Shown here one piece after another: positions 8,597 through 15,695 of a stretch of DNA of 36,419 nt (the first letter of the stretch is position 1; each line of letters opens with the position of its first letter). The notes below the pieces were generated by a model. It was not told the DNA's origin, ran no database searches, and worked only from the letters and a program-made list of their open reading frames with translations. The stretch is taken from positions 1-36,419 of the forward strand of contig CATLEM010000010.1 in NCBI GenBank assembly GCA_949916155.1. The letters are read 5' to 3'. Both the position numbers and the translations under genes were made by a program. This stretch comes from an uncultured Dorea sp. (GTDB lineage: Bacteria > Bacillota > Clostridia > Lachnospirales > Lachnospiraceae).

Positions 8597-9706
8597 TTAT
8601 TTCACCGCAAACTCAACCCCGTTCACCGCGATCTTCTCGATCTGATCCACGTCCACCAGCCGGTTGAATACGGTCTTGTAGTATGTCCCCGCCCCAAGCT
8701 GGTAGCTGCTGTTCTCCACGTTCTTCTCCTTATCACAGACAACATAGCTTTCCTTATCCTTATACGTTACCTCAATCTTCTCCAGATAATACGGATCTGC
8801 TGCCTCCTCCTTAGAAAGCCCCATGCCCTTCGCCATGTCAACGCTCATCGCGATGGGTGAATACTCCAGATACCCCTTATCTCCCATGTCGACCTTCTTA
8901 ACCGGAACCGGGTCCTTATCCGTCAGGCGAATCTTCTCCGTCTCGGTCTTCGTCTCTTCCTTCAGTTCCTTTCTGGTGCAGGGGTACGTCTCAAGCATAA
9001 GCTCCGGCACGTCCCCGTCCTTTAACGGCTCGCTCCACAGCATGTAGGAATAGCAGTAAAGCTTGTCGGCAGTGCTCTTTTTCGTGTCGATATAAGTGTT
9101 CTCCCCGGCAAACGCCCCGTTTTTCGTCTCACAGTTAAAGTAAAACTCTGCTTCGTCCGTAAAATACGCTCCCTTGGTCAGGTTCGTCTCCTTGTCCCCC
9201 GCGAGGGCTGTAACTCCCCCTTCCCTCTCCAGCGTAAAATACATCATCGCGCCGTTCTTATCGTAGACAAAGCTGCTCACGGTAAGGGTATGGCTTCCGA
9301 TCTTTTTCACGATCGGCTCTTCCGATACATATGCTCCGACTGCCCTCTCCGCCAGCTCCTCGTCCACAGGGACATATTCTTTCGATGGGAGCGTCACCGT
9401 AACCTTGGCGTCCTTCCCTTTCTTTCCGGTATCAACCTCGCGCTCGAGGATACCGTTAGACTCTCTTGTCTCATTGCCGAACATTGCCTGGAAAAATTCT
9501 GTCTTTGACGAAGCGTACACCACGCCTGGCACCGCGAGGCACACAGCCGCGATAGCCGCCGCGATCCGCTGAACGCGCCTTGCGCGGCGGCGGGATGTCT
9601 TCCTTCCAAGCTGTTTATATGTCTCCTGGATTCTGGTCTCCACCACGTCTGAAATCTGGATATCCTGGTTCAATATTTCTTTTATCTCTTTTTCTGATCT
9701 TTTCAT
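8597..9706 (-). CDS. DUF4179-type putative anti-sigma factor
   Basis: This 369-aa protein has a short cytoplasmic N-terminus (about 45 residues, ISDVVETRIQETYKQL), one basic-flanked membrane segment (RIAAAIAAVCLAVPGVVYAS) and a large extracellular domain starting SSKTEFFQAMFGNE. This matches DUF4179-type proteins, which are regularly encoded next to ECF sigma factors in Firmicutes. It would hold the sigma factor inactive at the membrane until an extracellular cue arrives. The start is firm: AAGGAGG precedes ATG, and the binding site overlaps the end of the upstream sigma gene, with a 12-base gap. The signal sensed is unknown. The anti-sigma role is inferred from topology and position. Confidence 0.8.
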   Translation of the reverse strand: MKRSEKEIKEILNQDIQISDVVETRIQETYKQLGRKTSRRRARRVQRIAAAIAAVCLAVPGVVYASSKTEFFQAMFGNETRESNGILEREVDTGKKGKDAKVTVTLPSKEYVPVDEELAERAVGAYVSEEPIVKKIGSHTLTVSSFVYDKNGAMMYFTLEREGGVTALAGDKETNLTKGAYFTDEAEFYFNCETKNGAFAGENTYIDTKKSTADKLYCYSYMLWSEPLKDGDVPELMLETYPCTRKELKEETKTETEKIRLTDKDPVPVKKVDMGDKGYLEYSPIAMSVDMAKGMGLSKEEAADPYYLEKIEVTYKDKESYVVCDKEKNVENSSYQLGAGTYYKTVFNRLVDVDQIEKIAVNGVEFAVK

Positions 9707-9718
9707 TTCAACGCCTCC

Positions 9719-10225
9719 TTAACAACAAAGTGCGGTTTTCAGTTTCTTTCTGCCTCTCATGAGCTTGCTCTTCACCGTATTCTCATTCATATCGAGAATC
9801 TGTGCCACTTCCTTTATGCTGAACCCTTCTCCGTAGTGCAGCAGAAAAATGGGCCGCACATCCTCCGAAAGCTCCGAGAGCAGCTCGTAAAATTCCCGGT
9901 CGCCGGACGGGGCGCTGCCCTGTTTGTCCTCCTCCCGCTCTTCCTCCCAGCCCGCTTTCACAAAATGCCTCTGCTGTCTTAATACATCGTTGCAATGATT
10001 CATCAGAATACGGGTGATCCACGTCTTAAAGTAAGCTGATTTTTTCAGCTCCCCGATGTGTTCATAAGCTGACAGTATCGTGTCCTGCATCGCATCCGCG
10101 ATGTCCTCCTCGCTCTTCAGATAGCTTTTCGCCACCTTGTAAAGCGCCATCTTGTGCATTTCCATCAGTTCCACGAAAGCGTCCGTATCGCCTTTTTGCG
10201 CTTTTTTCACCAGCAACAGCTCCAT
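9719..10225 (-). CDS. ECF-type RNA polymerase sigma factor
   Basis: This 168-aa protein has sigma-70 region 2 (ALYKVAKSYLKSEEDIADAMQDTILSAYEHI and FKTWITRILMNHCND) and region 4 (IFLLHYGEGFSIKEVAQILDMNENTVKSKLMRGRKKL). It lacks regions 1 and 3, as expected for the ECF group. ATG at 10225 is preferred to the track GTG at 10234, since GGAGG lies eight bases before it. It is the first gene of a two-gene unit with the DUF4179 anti-sigma candidate. A promoter of the ECF type (TGCAACC/GTCTAAT) lies about 45 bases upstream, so the unit is probably autoregulated. Target genes outside this unit are not known. Confidence 0.92.
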   Translation of the reverse strand: MELLLVKKAQKGDTDAFVELMEMHKMALYKVAKSYLKSEEDIADAMQDTILSAYEHIGELKKSAYFKTWITRILMNHCNDVLRQQRHFVKAGWEEEREEDKQGSAPSGDREFYELLSELSEDVRPIFLLHYGEGFSIKEVAQILDMNENTVKSKLMRGRKKLKTALCC

Positions 10226-10269
10226 GAACCTCACCTCCCCTTTCTCGTTTTCGTTTTTGCTTTACACTT

Positions 10270-10300
10270 ATTAGACTGGATCAGACCGTGTTTGGTTGCA
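10270..10300 (-). promoter_or_regulatory. ECF-type autoregulatory promoter
   Basis: On the minus strand TGCAACC is followed after 17 bases by GTCTAAT. This resembles the AAC...CGTCTA class of promoters used by several Gram-positive ECF sigma factors such as the SigV type. The distance to the sigma gene start fits a short 5' UTR. Confidence 0.6.
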
Positions 10301-10389
10301 TAGTTTTAAAAAAATTCTATCTGTGCAGTTTGTTCACATTATACACTACATTTCCTGAAATACACAGACAGAACCTGCTTAACTTTAAC

Positions 10390-10418
10390 TTTACACCTAA
10401 TGCGCTTATTGATATAAT
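10390..10418 (+). promoter_or_regulatory. near-consensus sigma-A promoter
   Basis: TTTACA, a 17-base spacer and perfect TATAAT lie 46 bases upstream of the small gene that starts at 10464. Confidence 0.7.
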
Positions 10419-10463
10419 GAAGATACCAAAGTGAACGGTGCTTATAGAAAGTAGGTGAAGAAT

Positions 10464-10652
10464 ATGCCATCTGCAGCAGATATTATCAGGGATTCTGTGA
10501 ATGAATTTTCAAGAATACAAAATTGGATGCTGATTGTAAAAGATACTTGTCCGGAAGCTTATGCTTCCATGCACGACAGATACATTGAATTAAAAGTAAC
10601 TCTTTCAAGTCTGGGAGTTAATCTAACAGAGATCGACAAGATTAAAGAATAA
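10464..10652 (+). CDS. small conserved-looking hypothetical protein (62 aa)
   Basis: I do not recognise this gene. The 62-aa product (MPSAADIIRDSVNEFSR...) is soluble, helix-rich and without a signal peptide or membrane segment. It has one Cys, in KDTCPEAY. Evidence that it is a real gene: a near-perfect promoter upstream, GTAGGTGA six bases before ATG (so I prefer 10464 to the track GTG at 10455), and a perfect terminator hairpin directly after the stop. It is a stand-alone transcript between the ECF sigma unit and the ABC transporter unit. The size and organisation recall regulatory or accessory small proteins, but no function is claimed. Confidence 0.7.
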   Translation: MPSAADIIRDSVNEFSRIQNWMLIVKDTCPEAYASMHDRYIELKVTLSSLGVNLTEIDKIKE

Positions 10653-10660
10653 TTTATCAA

Positions 10661-10705
10661 GGTGTAAAATCCCCGAATTCAGTCAGAGATTTTACACCTT
10701 GCTTT
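10661..10705. terminator. bidirectional intrinsic terminator
   Basis: GGTGTAAAATC and GATTTTACACC form a perfect 11-bp stem followed by TTGCTTTTT on the plus strand. It sits between the stop codons of the small gene and of the ABC permease and probably serves both. Confidence 0.85.
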
Positions 10706-13198
10706 TTATTCCGCAAACCGGATCCGGTCAATCAGGCTCAGTTTCTTAAAACTCCTGTTCACAAAGAAGGTAATGAGTATCTGCACTGCCAGCACGATTC
10801 CCGCCAGGCAGACCGCCGGCACCGCCGGATAATGGTACACCTTGATGGACATGATCCCTTCTTCCTTTGCCCACAGAAATGCCCCGTATCCAAGGATGCT
10901 CCCAATCCCCAGAGATACCGCCAGCGTCCCCGCGGTATAGAAGATTCCCTCAAGCTGCAGCATATACATGGTCTGCCGACCGGACATCCCGATGGCCTGC
11001 AGCATACCAAGTTCTTTCCTCCTGACATAGACGCTGTTGATCATCGTATTGATCAGGTTCAGGATACCGATGAGGCCAAAGACAGCCAAAAGCCCATAGC
11101 AGCCCACCAGCATGAACCGGATCGTGTCTTCGGCCTCCTCATACATCTCGCGGAAGGTTCCTATCTCAAGGACTTCCTCGTCAGCGATCAGCTCCCCGAT
11201 CCTCTCCGCCGTAGCGTCTTCCTTCCCTTCTTCCACGGAAATGTCCCAGAAAAAGGTAGTATCTGAGCTGCACATCTCCCTGAGGGCCTCCTCTGGCATA
11301 ATGACATAGTATCCCATCAGGCTCGTAGGCCCATTCGCCACAGCGGCCAGGGTTACCTTGCGCTCCCGGATCTCCTTTCCGTCCATAACCTGTAAAAACA
11401 GCTTATCTCCCACCTTCCAGCCTGGATGGTCCTGCTGAAGCGATGCCTTGGAAAAAATGATCCCGGTTCCGTCCTTAAGCGACGGATCGTCGATGGAGCC
11501 GTCTGTTATGAACGGTTCAAGCTCTTTCATGGCTGCGGCTCCAAGCCCCTTTACGTCACAGTTCATCTCCTCAGAATCCGCATTTTTTATCTCTCCTTGC
11601 TTTTCACTGATGTTTCCGGAGGTCAGAAGGCTGGTCTCAACAGAGGTCACGCCGTCGATGTTTTTGATCTCGTCTTTCAGTTCCTCCGTCATCGGATTAT
11701 CCTGCTGGATGGCGTCAAGCTCCCACTCCGGGTGCATCTCATCCTCCTGTTCGATGTCTATGGACACCACGATATCCTTTCGGATCGACTCCCTTGCCAT
11801 ATCCTCCGCCGCCATGCAGCCGCAGCATGTGGCCACCACCACGAAGAGCACGCCTGTCATCCCGAGGGATGCGATGGTCACCGCCGTCCTCTTTTTATTT
11901 CTCCCCAGATTGGACGCGGTAAGCCTTGGGATATTCAGCTCCCTATAGCCTTTCCGGGCAGTCTCTTTTCCTTTCCTGCCGCCCTGGTAGCGAAGCGCCT
12001 CCATAGCCGTGATCCGGCTGGCCTTGTGCATCGGGCGAAGGAGGGAGACGTATACCGTCAAAAGGCTTACTGCCGCCGCAAGGAGGATGATCCACCATTT
12101 TACGATCTTCGCTTCCCCGCTCTCAAGGATTGTTATCATCGCTTCTCCCAGAATCCGGTCAGAGCTTATGGACGCATGGATCATCGCTTTCACAAGCCCT
12201 GTCCCGGCGATCAGGCCAAGGATGATCCCTGCGGGGACCGCTATAGCGGCAACGGCAAAGCCCTCCCTGAACACCAGCTTTCGGATCTGCCTTTTCGTGG
12301 CCCCGATGGCCCTAAGCCTTCCGTACTCTTTAACCTTATCAAGCATGGATACATAGTAGATACTGTAAATGGTCAGAATCCCCGCCAGCACGATCACCGC
12401 CAGTAAAAGGCCAAGGCCCGTATAAAGCGCCACATCCACGTAATTGGCGGCAAGGTACTCTGCGTTTTCCACGATATCCTCTTTTGCCAGCCCGTACTGC
12501 TCTCCTGTGCGCTTTATCCGATCCTCAATCTCTTCCGTGACCATCCCCTCAATGTCCTTGAGCTGAAAATACGCCGTGTAGATGTGCTCCCCCTCCGGTA
12601 TGATTTCCTTTGCAAATGCCTCCGACACGATGAGTTCATAGACCCCTTTCTCCAGAGCCTCCGGCGTATCCTCCGTCATCCCGGTGATGGTAAATTCCTT
12701 CTCCGTCGCTTTGAGAAACCTGCCTTCCCTTGACGGCTGGTAAGGCACCCGGATCCGGTCGCCCACGCCGCCGGAAAGTCCCATGGCCTTAAGGCATCCT
12801 TCGGACACCACGATCTCGTCCGCTTTCTTCGGGAAATGCCCTTCCTTAAGCTTTATCCCTGACAGCCCCAGGACGGTTTTGTCATAGGCATACATGACGC
12901 CTTTTACATCCTTATCCCCGCTGTACATCCGCCCGGCCTGTTCTCTTAAGCCCACCGCCGCAAAGCTCTCGTCCGCTCGCATCTTCGCCGCCGTCTTTTC
13001 GTCCACATCCCGGTACGCGCCGTGAACCGGTGGGTACACTTCATTTACCGCCTGAAACTGGACGCTTATCTGGCCAATCACCACCGTGGGCAGCATCGTC
13101 ACGAGAAATGCGGTCAGCCCTATGGCGATCCCGATCAATATATTTCTGCTCTTATTTTTCTTAAAATTGGCAAGTGCTGTCGTCGTAATAATGTTCAT
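10706..13198 (-). CDS. ABC transporter permease with two FtsX domains
   Basis: This 830-aa membrane protein has an N-terminal membrane anchor (ILIGIAIGLTAFLVTML), a large extracellular MacB-like domain, and a first FtsX domain (about residues 260-400, GRLRAIGATKRQIRKLVFREG). A fifth membrane segment and a second extracellular region follow, then a second FtsX domain (about 690-825, KELGMLQAIGMSGRQTMYMLQLEG). FtsX/MacB permeases work by mechanotransmission and commonly export or detoxify peptides, antibiotics or lipid-linked compounds. Its ATG directly abuts the TAG stop of the ATPase gene (TAGATG), so translation is coupled. With the ATPase and the kinase upstream it forms a sensor-transporter module. 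The substrate is unknown. Confidence 0.92.
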   Translation of the reverse strand: MNIITTTALANFKKNKSRNILIGIAIGLTAFLVTMLPTVVIGQISVQFQAVNEVYPPVHGAYRDVDEKTAAKMRADESFAAVGLREQAGRMYSGDKDVKGVMYAYDKTVLGLSGIKLKEGHFPKKADEIVVSEGCLKAMGLSGGVGDRIRVPYQPSREGRFLKATEKEFTITGMTEDTPEALEKGVYELIVSEAFAKEIIPEGEHIYTAYFQLKDIEGMVTEEIEDRIKRTGEQYGLAKEDIVENAEYLAANYVDVALYTGLGLLLAVIVLAGILTIYSIYYVSMLDKVKEYGRLRAIGATKRQIRKLVFREGFAVAAIAVPAGIILGLIAGTGLVKAMIHASISSDRILGEAMITILESGEAKIVKWWIILLAAAVSLLTVYVSLLRPMHKASRITAMEALRYQGGRKGKETARKGYRELNIPRLTASNLGRNKKRTAVTIASLGMTGVLFVVVATCCGCMAAEDMARESIRKDIVVSIDIEQEDEMHPEWELDAIQQDNPMTEELKDEIKNIDGVTSVETSLLTSGNISEKQGEIKNADSEEMNCDVKGLGAAAMKELEPFITDGSIDDPSLKDGTGIIFSKASLQQDHPGWKVGDKLFLQVMDGKEIRERKVTLAAVANGPTSLMGYYVIMPEEALREMCSSDTTFFWDISVEEGKEDATAERIGELIADEEVLEIGTFREMYEEAEDTIRFMLVGCYGLLAVFGLIGILNLINTMINSVYVRRKELGMLQAIGMSGRQTMYMLQLEGIFYTAGTLAVSLGIGSILGYGAFLWAKEEGIMSIKVYHYPAVPAVCLAGIVLAVQILITFFVNRSFKKLSLIDRIRFAE

Positions 13199-13867
13199 CT
13201 ATCTCACCACCTTGCCGTCTTCAATGATCATCACCCGGTCTGCCATCTGGGCGATGGTCTCGTCGTGGGTGATCATCACCAGCGTCTGCCCGTATTTGCG
13301 GACGCACCGCTTTAAGATCGAGATAACTTCCATCTCCGTCTTGGAATCCAAGTTTCCCGTAGGCTCATCCGCAAGGATGATGGCCGGACGGGACGCCAGC
13401 GCCCTGGCGATCGCCACCCGCTGCTTCTGCCCGCCGGAAAGCTGGCTTGGCAGCGCCTTAAGCTTTTCTGCAAGACCGATATGATCTATGATGTCAAGGA
13501 CAAACTTCTGGTTCACTTTCTTTCCGTCAAGCCCCAGGGGAAGGACGATATTCTCCCACACATTAAGCGCCGGAATCAGGTTGAAATCCTGGAAGATAAA
13601 CCCGATCTTCCTCCGCCTGAACACCGCGAGCTGCTCATCCTTCAGGGAAAAAATATTCTCTCCCCCGATGATCACTTCCCCGCTGTCCGGCCGGTCAAGC
13701 CCGCCAAGCATATGAAGAAGGGTGCTCTTTCCCGAACCGGAGCGGCCCACGATAGCCACAAACTCCCCGTTCTCCACCTGGATGCTGGTGTGGTCGATGG
13801 CCCGCACCTGACTCTCTCCGTCGCCGTAATATTTTACCAGGTCTACTGTCTTTAAGATCGTTTCCAT
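13199..13867 (-). CDS. ABC transporter ATP-binding protein (LolD/MacB type)
   Basis: This 222-aa ATPase has Walker A GRSGSGKST (residues 41-49), Q-loop IFQDFNLIP, signature LSGGQKQR (143-150), Walker B AIILADEPTGNLD and H-loop MITHDE. It belongs to the subfamily that pairs with FtsX-type permeases, here the directly adjoining downstream gene. The start at 13867 (METILKTVDLVKYYG) is preferred to the track start at 13900 because AAAGGAG lies ten bases upstream and the domain begins there. The gene is separated by 95 bases from the upstream histidine kinase gene; that gap holds repeat elements that look like a regulated promoter. Confidence 0.95.
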   Translation of the reverse strand: METILKTVDLVKYYGDGESQVRAIDHTSIQVENGEFVAIVGRSGSGKSTLLHMLGGLDRPDSGEVIIGGENIFSLKDEQLAVFRRRKIGFIFQDFNLIPALNVWENIVLPLGLDGKKVNQKFVLDIIDHIGLAEKLKALPSQLSGGQKQRVAIARALASRPAIILADEPTGNLDSKTEMEVISILKRCVRKYGQTLVMITHDETIAQMADRVMIIEDGKVVR

Positions 13868-13887
13868 AGTCAAAAGGCTCCTTTCTG

Positions 13888-13946
13888 TGTACATGATCAA
13901 GTGATGTACATATCATATCCCCTTTTTCTTACAGGAGCCTTACAGG
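13888..13946 (-). promoter_or_regulatory. candidate regulated promoter of the ABC transporter
   Basis: The gap between kinase and ATPase genes holds two direct CTTACAGG repeats (13928 and 13939) spaced 11 bp, one helical turn, as for OmpR-family regulator sites. A TATGAT -10-like box follows at 13912-13917. A 7-bp perfect dyad TGTACAT/ATGTACA lies at 13888-13910. Binding is not shown. Confidence 0.45.
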
Positions 13947-13962
13947 AAAGATAACAGTTTTG

Positions 13963-15072
13963 TTATTTTTCTTCCGTCAATGCGTATTCCTTGGGCAGTG
14001 TCATCTGGATCACGGTCCCGCCGCCGGAACCCTTAAGCGCACGCACGCTCCCGCCCTGCTCTTCTAAGATCTTGCGCACGAGGTAAAGCCCCACCCCGGC
14101 GCCTTCCTGCTGCTCCACGTAAATATCCCTGCCCCGGTAGAACCGCTTGAAAACTTCCGTATACTCGGACTTCGGGATGCCGATCCCCTCATCCTCCACC
14201 TCGATGATCACATAGGAGACAAGGACATTTACCCGGATCTGTATCCTGGTCCGGGCGGGCGAGTATTTCACCCCGTTGTCGAGGACGTTTGAGATCGCCT
14301 CCGCCGTCCATTTTACATCGTGGACGAGCCTTACCGCCGGGAAATCCATAAGCTCGATCTCTATCCCCTTCTTTTCCGCTTTCATAATGACCCCGTTCAC
14401 CGCCCGGATCAGCGTCTCCTTAAGGTCCGCCTCCTTCGGTGTAAGCCTAACCATCCCCGTCTCAAGCCTTGAAAGGCTGGAGAGCGTCTCCACAAGCTGG
14501 CCGAGCCTTTTTGCCTCCCTCCGGCTGCGGGTGAAAAACTCCTGCCGCTCTTTTTCGTCAAGGCTCTCATCCTGCAAAAGCTCGTAGCTTAACTCAAGCG
14601 CCGCCACCGGCGTCTTAAGCTGGTGGGAGATATCCGTCACCAGCCCTTTCGTATTTTCCTTTTCCTCCACAAGTCTTTCCTTAAGCCCGCCGAAGGCCTC
14701 CCCCATGCGGACAAGCTGTTCCGCAAGCTGGGAGCAGATCCCCTCACCGGTTAGATCTTCCTCTCCCCGGTAGGCGTAATCTCCCGTCTCAAACGCCTCC
14801 AGATACCGGTAGATGGACTGGTACGTCCTGTACTCCCTCCGGTAATTCAGATAATTCCATAGGTTGACAAGAAGCGCCGCTGCCCCAAGAAACGCCGCCC
14901 ACAAAGCAAAGGCCGGGTGCAGGATGACATAGAGGAGGAGAAAGAATATCACGAGGATCGCGGAGCTGACGGCCAGATTCCGCTTAAGCTCACGCTCCAG
15001 CCAGATGTAGCCGCGCTCCCTGGCTCTTAAGTGGCTGCTGATGTATTGGCTGACTGTATGCTTCATTTCCAT
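13963..15072 (-). CDS. intramembrane-sensing histidine kinase
   Basis: This 369-aa kinase has two membrane segments (about 33-51 and 54-72) with almost no extracellular loop. That is the architecture of intramembrane-sensing kinases of the BceS type, which read the state of a partner ABC transporter. Next come a HisKA domain with phospho-acceptor His150 (DISHQLKTPVAAL) and a HATPase_c domain (N box ISNVLDNGVKYSP, G1 DEGIGIP, G2 GAGVGLYLVRKI). It lies immediately upstream of an FtsX-type ABC transporter, fitting a sensing and detoxification module. The usual response regulator gene is missing next to it; it has its own promoter instead. The ATG at 15072 follows AAGGAG by ten bases. Confidence 0.92.
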   Translation of the reverse strand: MEMKHTVSQYISSHLRARERGYIWLERELKRNLAVSSAILVIFFLLLYVILHPAFALWAAFLGAAALLVNLWNYLNYRREYRTYQSIYRYLEAFETGDYAYRGEEDLTGEGICSQLAEQLVRMGEAFGGLKERLVEEKENTKGLVTDISHQLKTPVAALELSYELLQDESLDEKERQEFFTRSRREAKRLGQLVETLSSLSRLETGMVRLTPKEADLKETLIRAVNGVIMKAEKKGIEIELMDFPAVRLVHDVKWTAEAISNVLDNGVKYSPARTRIQIRVNVLVSYVIIEVEDEGIGIPKSEYTEVFKRFYRGRDIYVEQQEGAGVGLYLVRKILEEQGGSVRALKGSGGGTVIQMTLPKEYALTEEK

Positions 15073-15145
15073 TTTACCGCTTCTCCTTCTTGTAAATCTT
15101 AGATTCCGTCAGTTCTGATCCCCTGTCGGGGTAAAAGATATCTGT

Positions 15146-15173
15146 ATTATACAAAATATAGGGGAAAATACAA
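15146..15173 (-). promoter_or_regulatory. promoter of the histidine kinase gene
   Basis: On the minus strand TTGTAT, 16 bases, then TATAAT (extended TGTATAAT). A CCCC/TGTC/GGGG dyad at 15120-15131 lies just downstream of the predicted start site. Confidence 0.5.
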
Positions 15174-15278
15174 CCTTAAACATACCTAAAAAGGCGTTCA
15201 CTTGTTGGATTTTTAATAAAAATCGGTTATACTGTAACTATTGAAGGAGGTGTTGCAGATGTCAGATCATCTACGTAT

Positions 15279-15587
15279 ATGTTAGAAAAATACAGAGACG
15301 CCATATCAGAGATATTTGAAGCAAAGCCGGTACGTATGATATTATATGGCTCCTATGCGCGTGGTGACTTTCATGTGGATTCAGATGTAGATATTATGAT
15401 TCTGGCAGATATAGCTTCCGAAAAAGTAAGCTGTTTCGCTGATAAAGTGTACGATGTTACCTACGATTTTGAATTGAAATATAACCTGGAAATAAATCCG
15501 AACGTCCAAAGTGAACAGATATATAATCAATGGAAGAGCACGTATCCTTTCTTTATCAATATCGAAAGAGAGGGGGTGATCGTATGA
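15279..15587 (+). CDS. MNT-type nucleotidyltransferase antitoxin, probably decaying
   Basis: This 102-aa protein carries the minimal nucleotidyltransferase signature GSYARG followed by DSDVDIMIL (catalytic Asp36 and Asp38). This is as in MntA antitoxins, which modify their HEPN-type HepT toxin partner. The strong GAAGGAGGTG site does not serve this ATG but one at 15259, whose frame stops after eight codons and overlaps the start at 15279. This suggests a frameshift near the N-terminus of an originally longer protein. The partner toxin that should follow is cut to ten codons. The cassette sits between two minus-strand transporter units. The protein could still be folded and active, but the module looks broken. 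Confidence 0.75.
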   Translation: MLEKYRDAISEIFEAKPVRMILYGSYARGDFHVDSDVDIMILADIASEKVSCFADKVYDVTYDFELKYNLEINPNVQSEQIYNQWKSTYPFFINIEREGVIV

Positions 15588-15616
15588 AAGAATTTTACGG
15601 AAAAGCAAAAATATAA
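15584..15616 (+). pseudogene. truncated HepT-like toxin remnant (10 codons)
   Basis: An ATG overlapping the antitoxin stop (ATGA) opens MKEFYGKAKI and then stops. The position, the overlap and the EFYGKAK-like beginning fit the N-terminus of a HepT/HEPN toxin, normally well over 100 residues. The rest appears deleted and is replaced by a terminator. Confidence 0.45.
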
Positions 15617-15629
15617 AATCATCTACAAA

Positions 15630-15657
15630 GTTATTTTCCCCAAAGAAAATAACTTTT
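15630..15657. terminator. AT-rich intrinsic terminator
   Basis: GTTATTTTC and GAAAATAAC form a perfect 9-bp stem over a 6-base loop, followed by TTTTAT. A third TTATTTTC copy follows at about 15671. It lies between convergent genes. Confidence 0.6.
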
Positions 15658-15695
15658 ATAAATTCTCATGTTATTTTCTTTAAGGAAATTAAATC

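Noticed and set aside
11426-12406. 326-codon plus-strand ORF inside the FtsX permease gene
   Set aside because: It is an antisense shadow, His- and Arg-rich without family features.
15120-15169. end of a lost response regulator before the kinase gene
   Set aside because: A frame ending LTESKIYKKEKR stops just before the kinase start, but upstream it meets a stop quickly and shows no winged-helix residues; a promoter explains the region better.
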